Shown here one piece after another: positions 7,273-13,952 of a stretch of DNA of 13,952 nt. The notes below the pieces were generated by a model that did not search any database, was not told where the DNA came from, and was given only the letters and a program-made list of their open reading frames with translations. The DNA is from Zancudomyces culisetae (taxonomy: Eukaryota > Kickxellomycota > Harpellomycetes > Harpellales > Legeriomycetaceae): positions 1 to 13,952 of the forward strand of contig LSSK01001781.1 in NCBI GenBank assembly GCA_001969505.1. Direction: 5' to 3'. Every line of letters begins with the position of its first letter. Position 1 is the stretch's first letter. The translations under genes and the position numbers were made by a program.

Positions 7273-10200
7273 TTAACGTGATTTGATAGATTTTCTATGA
7301 ACAAGGCCAAATTTCGAATTCAGCTCGATAGAAGTAGGTCTATCACGGGTAGCAAGGTCATTTGCAACACTACGAGTGACTGCGATATCGGTAACTGGAT
7401 CTTTATCTGGGTCTATATCCATACCCATACCCATATCCATATTTTGGTTTGTAACTGAAATTTGGTTTTGGATAGCATAGCCCATAATATCATTGATGTC
7501 AACATTGATTTCAGCACTTGCACGCATTAACAACATTAAATTGTTTTCACTAGAAGCGTTATGAAGAGATCTAGGCTCGATGGTTGAGTTGGGAAGACTT
7601 TCGCGACGATGGATTTGGCCAAGGTCTTGATTATAACTATTATCAGCATTGGTATTGGTATCCAAAAACTGATTAAGTGATCGGATACTGCTCGTTCGGG
7701 TACGTGTCCTGGTTGTGACAGAAGTCTCTGATGAAGAAGATGAGGAAATCAGACTAAAGTTGCAATCAGTTACCAAGTAACTTAGAGGTCTTTGTTGAGC
7801 GGAAATGTCAAAGGAGTTGTTAATATCGACGCTACCACTGCTATTGCTACCATTGCTGCTTGAAGTAGCGCTATTCGTGTTGTCGTAGCAGGACGAAATG
7901 TCATTAGAGTTATAATTTAATTTTGAAGTTAGATTTACACTTTGACGGATACTGTTATTATTTTTATTTTTGTTATTGTTGTTGTTGTTATTATTATCAG
8001 CGGTAGAGTTATTTGCATTGTTGCTGTTTTCGAGTATGGTAGCGTTTAAAGAAATATATTTGGAATCGGAGGCAAATTCATTATTGGTGGTGAAATTTGA
8101 ATTGGGGGTTGGAGCTGTTGAAGCTGAATGAGTACTAGGTGGGTATGGAAAAGATTCTAATAGTTCAAAACTATTGGAGCGGTGGAAGAGAGTGTTTTTA
8201 TCGGTAGATTCGGTTGAAAAGCCCTGTAGTCGCAAATAGGCATCGTGCTTATTGTATGATTTTTTGAGGGTAATGTTTTCACCAAGTGTAATGTGATCAG
8301 CAACAGAAGTGTCAGCAGTTGTTGTCATAGTTGTTGTCGTCGTTGTGGTAGTGATGGTAATAGGCTGTTTTTGTTGTTGTTGTTGTTGTTCTTGTTGGTA
8401 GTTATTGGCAATGGAAGTTATTGGTGTTATTGTCTCCAAACCATCATTTCGATCATAAGGAAGTAGAAATAGGGGGGTGGAATCATCTTCATGGTTTTTA
8501 TAGGTGTGGTTGTGATTATTAGAGTTGATTAATTTATTTGAATAGTCACGAGTTACGTTGTTATTAGTACTAGTAGCAGTAGCAGTAGTAAGATGAGAGG
8601 GATGAGCAGTAGGGTTTGAAAATGATTGGGAATATATACGTTTTGAAGAATTAGAATTGGTGGTATAATTGGGATTGGAATTGGGATTAAGATTGAGATT
8701 GGAGCTAGGGTTAAGATTAAGGGCTTGTAAGAGGGGTTTGCCGTTGAAAAGAGATGTAGAACGTTGAAGAGAATGTGTGTTTAGTTGAGATGAAGTAGGA
8801 GAAGCATATGAAAGTAATTGAGGGTTGTTAAGTTTATGAGAAGAATGGTGGGTGTTTATGTTTGATTGGGAGTGTTGGAGACGATGAGGTTGGAGGTTAA
8901 AAATGGAGGGAGAAGTAGTAGTACCAAGGATTGCAGAGTGAATAAAACTACGTAAACGAGATTTATTGGGGGAAGTAGTGATACCTCTGAGTCCAAGATT
9001 TGGAGAGGCATTATTGCTGAATAGAGAGTTAGTTGCAACAGCCGAAAAACCAAGAGGATCATAAGGATCAGAGGGATTAGGAGAGGCTAAGTTGAAAGAG
9101 ACAGGAGTTTGACGACTAAAACGTTTATTCAAACTGCTACTTGATTCGTATTTTCGTAATCCATTGACTCGAACACTTGTGATTGTAGAGTTGTCAGAAA
9201 TACGAAGACCATTAAGTGACAAAGTTGAATTTAGTGGAGAATGGAGAGTATTGGGACTGGCAGGTGGTTTTCCCATTAGTGAGCTTAGTCGGATTGCCGA
9301 AGATCTCTTTTGGAGGCTGTTTCTGTTTGGGTTTCCAATATAATATAGGGGAGTTGGTTTTTTGATACCGCTTGATGTATTAATAGAGGTGGGTGCAGGT
9401 GTATTTGTGGTTGCGGTTGTGGTTGTATTTGTGGTAGGTGAGGGTGAGGGTGAGGATGAAGGTGAAGATGAATGTGGTTGCGCCAATAACTGTTTTTTCA
9501 AAAAAGAAGCATCTGGAAATGACATGTTTGGATTTCCTGTTGTTGCTGTTGCTGTTGCCGTTGCTGTTGCTGTTGAAAGGTTACGAGTTAAATTACTAGC
9601 ATTATAGGTATAGCTATTAATGTTGTTAATGTTGTTAATACTAGCAAGACTACGATTGGATTGGGAGGGAGACATGGCAATGTACCCAACAGAAGTACTG
9701 CTATTGGTAATATAACTTGCTCTGGATTCGACTTCTCTTCCGTACATTGATGCTACATTGGCGGTGATCTTTCGCATTGCAGAAAGTGTCTTTTGTAAAG
9801 TAGTGATTTCAGATTTTAGTTGTTCGTTTGTTGAGGATAATGAGTTTATTTGGAGTTGGTTATCCAAAACCAACTGGGAAATAAGATAGACCAAATGGAC
9901 CATTTCTCGGTTGTTTAGTACATGTACTACAGATTGCTCTTTGTTGTGGTCATTTTTGGTGTTGGTGTTGGTGTTGTTTCCCATAAATAATCTGTAGATA
10001 TCGTTTTTGTTGAGTTTGTCAATGTTATCATCTACCAACGACATGATTTTAACTCCGTTTTCCACCAAAGTTGGATTATAATTCCCATTTTCTGCCAAAA
10101 TCAAATCTGCCAGCTCATTCTCAACCTGCTTAATTTTCAATTCAATGTAATCCAACTCGGCATCTATCAACTCTACCTGATCTTGTATTTGTTTATTTGC

Positions 10201-12654
10201 TCCCGCACTCTCCAATTGTAATAGCAATCCGTTTTGTTTGTCTATCATTGAGTTTTGCTTCTTCATTAGTTCGTCTCGATCACTATATAACTTGCTTGCT
10301 CCAACCCGGTTATCAATCTTATTTTCCAAAATACCCATTACCAGTTCTATCTTTTTCATTTGAATTCCTGTTGATGTCTTTGTAAACTCTGCTTTCCTAT
10401 TTATTCCTGATGAGAATACCGAAGATTCTGATGCTGTTGCTGTTGCTGTTGCTCCTGTTTTTGCTGCTGCTGCTGCTATTGCTGCTTTGGCATTTCTTTC
10501 GGATTCCTCCACTTTGCTATGTAGTGAATCTTGAAGATTGGCTAGCAATGCAGTTTGTTTTCTGTTTTTGTTTTGTAAATCTCTAATCTTTAACAAATAC
10601 TCTCTTCGCTGAGAGCTGATTATTCCCAGTATATCTCTCCATTTACTCTCTTCATCAATAGTTACTGTATTTGCCTTTTTTTCTTCCACTTCTTTTTGTC
10701 CTGCTCCTTCTTCTCCTCCTTCTTCGGATACTACTGGCTTTTCTATTTCCTCGTTCGTATTGGTTTCCTCTAATTTTTTTACATTTGTATTTCCATTCTC
10801 GCTGACAGTATTGTTATAGTTGTCGCTATTTTCCATTTCCACTTGTTTTTCTCTTTCTCTTTCTCTTTCTTTTGATTCTTCATAGTCAATTGTAGGTTCA
10901 GCTACAGGTGAAGTAATTGTACTACGATCACCTTTATTGTGACTACTTCCACCCTTAATTTTATGATACAATGATGACAAGGATCCTACTCTGGAAATCA
11001 TAGATGCTACACTTGATCTTCTCTTTTTCAGTTTGGAAGTACTTGTACCACTTGTTCCACCTATATCCGATGTAGAAGGCGTTAGGCTACTAACACTTCC
11101 ACAAATACTGTTGCTATAGTTGGACTTTTCTGTCATATTCTCCAAAATCGCACTAGTACTACCACTACCACTACCACTAGTACTACCAATACCAATACCA
11201 ATACCAATACCGTTACCATTACCAGAAATGCTACCATTAATGGCTCCCTGTGAATACTTCACTGCCTTTATAAATAGCTCCTCCATTCTCTTCAACTCTG
11301 ACTCATACATCACTATTTGCTCCTTTAACATCGCCACCTTTAGCGATTCGCTTTCAATATTGCTGGTTCCTTTCTGGGTTTTCGTCGCCACCTTATTTTC
11401 ATTGCCACCACTATTACTGCGCTTGTTTCTATTCCGATTATCGTCTACACCCTTCCCTCCACCTTCTTCCTCGTTTATACCACTGTTAGCACTACCAACT
11501 TCGTCACGGATTGTGCTTAACCCAACAACAACCTTATTCTTAATATTCCTGGCTCTATTTGCGTACCTTAATGTAGACAATGTCTCAGAATAGTTTTTTT
11601 CCGTCTCGGTTATACATGCCAGCATCAATGTCATGGAATTACCTCCCAATGAATCTTCCAATAGCCGTGTAAGTTTACTGTTTCTATATGGAATATGTAG
11701 CTGTCTTTTTAACGCATCTCCTAATGAACTGATTACATTGCCCAATGCCAACAATCCAGAGTTTATGCTAATTCCCTCCTTCACTCGGTTTCCCATTGCG
11801 TTGGTCTGTTTGATTCTTTCTGATCCTGCCAAATCCACAAAATGAATCTTGGAAACTATTCTTGTCTTTGTTCTACTATCACTCTCTGTTTCTTGTGTTA
11901 TTTGTTCCACTACTACTGTATATATTGCGTGTGATCTTGATGAATTCGCATTCATGTCTGTTGCCCCCGTTGTTCGATTTGCTCCTCCTAATTTCAGTAA
12001 ATTTATCATCTCCTCTTCACTATCAACTCTGTTCCTTCTAATATTTGTCCATAGCCCCCCTGCACTACCTCGTACCTTGTCCATCTTTATTCCATTCTCC
12101 TCGACTCTATTTTTTGTTCCACTAGTTTCTTTTGACTTGGATTTACCTGTTCCCTTTCCATATACTATTTTTTGAATCTTGTTGCTGTTTTCTTGTGTAT
12201 CCAGTAAATTAAAAACTTCTTCATTATACAACTCTATAAACGACACCTCCATATTATAAGTAAACCCCTTTTGCCGATTCTTTCTATTTTCCAGTTCCTC
12301 TACTATATTCTGAAATCCCCGTGGAACAATACCCTTCTCTATTTCTTTTTCTCCTACTTCTGCACCTGTCCCCATACTATACGTTTTTCCACTGCTTGTT
12401 TGACCATATGCCATCACTGTTGCATTATACCCCTCGAGAAATCGTTCAATCATTGGTTTTACACTTTCTTCGTATACTTGAGCCTGTGTATCCTTAGCTG
12501 AGTATATTTTATCAAATGTGAACGACCTGTCTCCCCCAATTGTCACTTGTTGTGTTCCTGGGATGACTTTTACACATGACTTATCTCCCCTACCAGTCTC
12601 CTTCTTTGATAATGGCCTTATTCTCAGCGCAACATTGACTCGTGCAAACGTCAT
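7273..12654 (-). CDS. Kinesin-4 family motor protein, long low-complexity tail
   Basis: 1793 residues, no intron, ATG at 12654, stop TAA at 7275-7273. An N-terminal motor drives ATP-dependent movement on microtubules. Seen: NVALRIRPL (7-15), P-loop GQTSSGKT (84-91), ELYNEEVFNLL (141-151), switch I NANSSRSH (235-242), switch II DLAGSE (274-279), HIPYRNSKLTRLLEDSLGGNS (320-340), and YANRARNIKNK (364-374), a signature of kinesin-4 (KIF4, KIF21, KIF7/27). An insertion of about 40 charged residues sits before GGLWTNI (about 155-198). Predicted coiled coils lie near 435-460, 670-720, 765-855 and 908-961. From about 1000 on the tail is Ser/Asn/Thr/Pro-rich with many SP/TP sites. I see neither the Cys-rich domain of KIF4 nor WD40 repeats of KIF21, so the subtype is open. 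Family roles include microtubule-length control, spindle midzone and hyphal transport; which applies here cannot be read from sequence. Confidence 0.95.
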   Translation of the reverse strand: MTFARVNVALRIRPLSKKETGRGDKSCVKVIPGTQQVTIGGDRSFTFDKIYSAKDTQAQVYEESVKPMIERFLEGYNATVMAYGQTSSGKTYSMGTGAEVGEKEIEKGIVPRGFQNIVEELENRKNRQKGFTYNMEVSFIELYNEEVFNLLDTQENSNKIQKIVYGKGTGKSKSKETSGTKNRVEENGIKMDKVRGSAGGLWTNIRRNRVDSEEEMINLLKLGGANRTTGATDMNANSSRSHAIYTVVVEQITQETESDSRTKTRIVSKIHFVDLAGSERIKQTNAMGNRVKEGISINSGLLALGNVISSLGDALKRQLHIPYRNSKLTRLLEDSLGGNSMTLMLACITETEKNYSETLSTLRYANRARNIKNKVVVGLSTIRDEVGSANSGINEEEGGGKGVDDNRNRNKRSNSGGNENKVATKTQKGTSNIESESLKVAMLKEQIVMYESELKRMEELFIKAVKYSQGAINGSISGNGNGIGIGIGIGSTSGSGSGSTSAILENMTEKSNYSNSICGSVSSLTPSTSDIGGTSGTSTSKLKKRRSSVASMISRVGSLSSLYHKIKGGSSHNKGDRSTITSPVAEPTIDYEESKEREREREKQVEMENSDNYNNTVSENGNTNVKKLEETNTNEEIEKPVVSEEGGEEGAGQKEVEEKKANTVTIDEESKWRDILGIISSQRREYLLKIRDLQNKNRKQTALLANLQDSLHSKVEESERNAKAAIAAAAAKTGATATATASESSVFSSGINRKAEFTKTSTGIQMKKIELVMGILENKIDNRVGASKLYSDRDELMKKQNSMIDKQNGLLLQLESAGANKQIQDQVELIDAELDYIELKIKQVENELADLILAENGNYNPTLVENGVKIMSLVDDNIDKLNKNDIYRLFMGNNTNTNTKNDHNKEQSVVHVLNNREMVHLVYLISQLVLDNQLQINSLSSTNEQLKSEITTLQKTLSAMRKITANVASMYGREVESRASYITNSSTSVGYIAMSPSQSNRSLASINNINNINSYTYNASNLTRNLSTATATATATATTGNPNMSFPDASFLKKQLLAQPHSSSPSSSPSPSPTTNTTTTATTNTPAPTSINTSSGIKKPTPLYYIGNPNRNSLQKRSSAIRLSSLMGKPPASPNTLHSPLNSTLSLNGLRISDNSTITSVRVNGLRKYESSSSLNKRFSRQTPVSFNLASPNPSDPYDPLGFSAVATNSLFSNNASPNLGLRGITTSPNKSRLRSFIHSAILGTTTSPSIFNLQPHRLQHSQSNINTHHSSHKLNNPQLLSYASPTSSQLNTHSLQRSTSLFNGKPLLQALNLNPSSNLNLNPNSNPNYTTNSNSSKRIYSQSFSNPTAHPSHLTTATATSTNNNVTRDYSNKLINSNNHNHTYKNHEDDSTPLFLLPYDRNDGLETITPITSIANNYQQEQQQQQQKQPITITTTTTTTTMTTTADTSVADHITLGENITLKKSYNKHDAYLRLQGFSTESTDKNTLFHRSNSFELLESFPYPPSTHSASTAPTPNSNFTTNNEFASDSKYISLNATILENSNNANNSTADNNNNNNNNKNKNNNSIRQSVNLTSKLNYNSNDISSCYDNTNSATSSSNGSNSSGSVDINNSFDISAQQRPLSYLVTDCNFSLISSSSSSETSVTTRTRTRTSSIRSLNQFLDTNTNADNSYNQDLGQIHRRESLPNSTIEPRSLHNASSENNLMLLMRASAEINVDINDIMGYAIQNQISVTNQNMDMGMGMDIDPDKDPVTDIAVTRSVANDLATRDRPTSIELNSKFGLVHRKSIKSR
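7953..7998 (-). repeat. Poly-Asn coding microsatellite in the kinesin tail
   Basis: Mixed ATT/GTT triplets on the plus strand encode an almost pure Asn run (about residue 1552-1567), with Lys interruptions. Both Asn codons are used, so it is not a fresh single-codon expansion. Confidence 0.8.
8293..8398 (-). repeat. Poly-Gln and poly-Thr coding microsatellites in the kinesin tail
   Basis: A TTG run (8371-8397) codes Gln broken by single Glu and Lys residues; next to it GTTGTC/GTGGTA-type triplets (about 8310-8355) code a Thr run. Together they cover about residues 1418-1452. Confidence 0.8.
9539..9576 (-). repeat. Hexanucleotide repeat coding (Thr-Ala)n
   Basis: About six copies of TGTTGC/CGTTGC on the plus strand encode alternating Thr and Ala at about residue 1027-1039. 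A second, shorter one codes Ala-Thr repeats near 10435-10460, between poly-Ala and the coiled coil. Confidence 0.8.
11149..11224 (-). repeat. Hexanucleotide repeats coding (Gly-Ile)n and (Gly-Ser)n after the motor
   Basis: ACCACT units next to four exact ACCAAT units encode Gly-Asn, four Gly-Ile pairs, then Gly-Ser pairs (about residues 478-500). A pure Gly-Ile dipeptide run is uncommon and arises here from the ACCAAT hexamer. Confidence 0.85.
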
Positions 12655-12966
12655 TTTATTTTTATCTTTTTTGTTGTATTTTTACAGTCTGCCTCTTGCT
12701 TTTATTCTAATTATTTTGATTATAGGAAATAGATTGGCAGTTGATAATCAAATTGAGATATCTATTATTCTTAACCTAATGCTTTTTCTCGTTATTTTCT
12801 TCAAAACCAACTGTTGTTTTTGTTCCCGTCTATCCTCTTTACGGCTAATATATTAATAGTACATTCCCTTTGTATCGCTATCTCTAGCACTATTTTTTCA
12901 ATATATATAGTCTTTGTATTTGTATTTTCTCCCTTGTATATCGACAAAATATAACCTTTGACTCGT
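12655..12966 (-). promoter_or_regulatory. Upstream region of the kinesin gene
   Basis: 312 bp between the kinesin ATG and the end of the next minus-strand coding stretch. The immediate leader (12655-12690, minus sense) is A-rich. A TATATATA run stands at 12902-12909, some 250 bp from the ATG, possibly a promoter element or the 3' end signal of the upstream gene. No gene in it on either strand. Confidence 0.35.
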
Positions 12967-13544
12967 TTAATACACCCCTTTACTAGAGTTCTTTAGGTTC
13001 TGGGACATGTATTCTGCATTCGCTGCTAGTAAATGTTGGTACTCGCGCGCCGTGTTTCCTTCTCCTTTACTGACCCCTTTGTTTGGGTTCTTATAATATT
13101 GTATTTCAAGTATAGTATTCCGATACTCTGTTTTATACAAAAATGCTCCAGATTTAGCCGTAATGATTTGTGAAATGTTAAAATCATATACACCCAAATC
13201 ATCAATTACCCAACTTAAAACCAAAGCTATCTTTTCTCCACGTTATACTTGTAATAAAGTACGACTTTTTAATACTGTTGGAGCAACACGCTTATAAACC
13301 CCTTTTTGTTTAGTACTTTTATAGGTGAGTACTACTTTACTCTATTTTGGAATAAATGCAATATGTGATAGTATGAACTTTTTCTGTTTCGTAAAATTGA
13401 GAAATCCAATAAAGAAAAAAAACACCAATTCTTTTTTAAATAGTTTTATGGAAGCCCTTTTCTATTAAAATTTGGATAGAGGATACTGGAATGTAGCTGA
13501 TTTATAATAGACAGAATATGATAATAAACCCGGCTAATAGTCAT
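12967..13544 (-). CDS. Unrecognised coding stretch, probably last exon of a spliced gene or a decaying gene
   Basis: The firm part is 13230..12967 (87 codons, stop TAA): IALVLSWVIDDLGVYDFN, then a mixed-composition segment with KTEYRNTILEIQYYKNP and EYQHLLAANAEYM. It looks like a folded protein, unlike the flanking AT-rich DNA, but it has no ATG near its start and a TAA stands in frame at about 13244. A model that fits all phases is 13544..13487 (ATG, MTISRVYYHILSIINQLHS), a 26-nt exon 13301..13276, and 13230..12967, with introns of 185 nt (donor GTATCC, branch-like TACTAAAC, acceptor AAAAAG) and 45 nt (donor GTATTA, acceptor AAAAG). The resulting 115-residue protein would start with a basic, acid-free segment like a mitochondrial presequence. 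The micro-exon makes me doubt it. Alternative: a pseudogene, since the same frame continues upstream interrupted only by TAA (about 13244) and TAG (about 13346). I cannot name a family. Confidence 0.35.
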
Positions 13545-13952
13545 CAGATTATTGATGGTGTGAATAAATTTGCTTAGCTTTTTTTTAATTTTATTATATT
13601 TATTTTTACGAGTAACAATTATTGTGCAAACTCGGCGTTAGTATGTTGTACCAAGTAGTGATACGGGTTGGTTTATCCCTAAAAACGATTTTCTGTTTTC
13701 ACTTTTCTTTCTTTCTAAATACTAATTATTATTTTTTGGATTTATGAGTGTATACATGAATCAGTTGTGATGTATGGAGCTAAAAAATTATTGATTTTCG
13801 TTGCTTTGAATAATTGGAATCCTTTATTGACAAGTCGTTTATTGGCTACTTTTACAAAATCCAAAGCTTTTTTATTTTCTTGACTTAGTCAATTACTTTT
13901 GTCTTTGGAATCGACGTGAATATTCAAAATAGAAGTGAATAAGCTAAAAAAA
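13545..13952. other. Right flank, no supported gene
   Basis: AT-rich. On the minus strand a perfect TACTAAC branch-site consensus stands at 13643-13637, and an open frame of 66 codons without ATG runs from about 13636 to 13461. At the very edge (minus, from 13952) T8-AG resembles an acceptor followed by a 17-codon frame; it could be the last exon of a gene beyond the window. Neither can be confirmed. Confidence 0.3.

Noticed and set aside
9362-9607. Plus-strand frame of Val-rich repeats
   Set aside because: Reverse reading of the Thr/Pro and Thr-Ala repeats of the kinesin tail.
11120-11593. 157-codon plus-strand frame, hydrophobic
   Set aside because: Antisense to the kinesin hinge region and motor end; produced by the ACCAAT repeats and the reverse of Glu/Lys-rich coding.
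13318-13332. Perfect donor AGGTGAGT on the plus strand
   Set aside because: No open plus-strand exon precedes it; all three frames have stops close by.
1-13952. tRNA, rRNA, CRISPR array, transposon ends
   Set aside because: No tRNA B-box with a foldable arm set, no rRNA-like stretch, no regularly spaced long repeats and no terminal inverted repeats or transposase motifs were seen.

Overview
The window looks like nuclear DNA of an AT-rich fungus. Three genes of conserved eukaryotic families are recognisable: the GARP subunit VPS51, the ER-Golgi factor YOS1 and a kinesin-4 motor. Two of them carry a short GT-AG intron, proteins hold Asn/Ser/Thr/Gln-rich insertions, and one gene encodes a secreted protein with dibasic Kex2-type sites. 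The presence of a kinesin-4 argues against budding yeasts such as Saccharomyces. I cannot place the species.

Left part (1-5050). A VPS51 gene reads rightwards. Its start codon is not visible (no ATG in the first 228 bases). A 119-nt intron joins a 33-codon exon to a 1040-codon exon ending at 3568. Facing it is YOS1, with two exons and a 157-nt intron; its stop lies only 146 bp from the VPS51 stop, so the two 3' ends probably overlap. VPS51 (endosome to Golgi) and YOS1 (ER to Golgi) both serve Golgi traffic, but nothing here shows co-regulation. Upstream of YOS1, on the same strand, lies a small secreted protein: signal peptide, dibasic sites, acidic stretch and a Tyr-rich C-terminal repeat. 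It has no ATG at its expected start; an ACG stands there in good context.

Middle (5050-7272). Mostly non-coding AT-rich DNA: a TATA box and AC-rich leader for the secreted gene, a perfect 8-bp dyad hairpin, several short tandem repeats, and a candidate two-exon gene for a 45-residue protein (6317 to 6089, minus) that no single reading frame reveals. A cluster of eight GATGCAAA-type repeats abuts the kinesin stop.

Right part (7273-13952). A 1793-codon intronless kinesin-4 gene fills 7273-12654 on the minus strand: complete motor, coiled coils, then an 800-residue low-complexity tail. Behind it lies an unrecognised minus-strand coding stretch (12967 to about 13230) without an ATG. It is either the last exon of a spliced gene or a decaying gene.

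All gene models other than the kinesin depend on splice sites or a start codon inferred by eye. cDNA would settle them.
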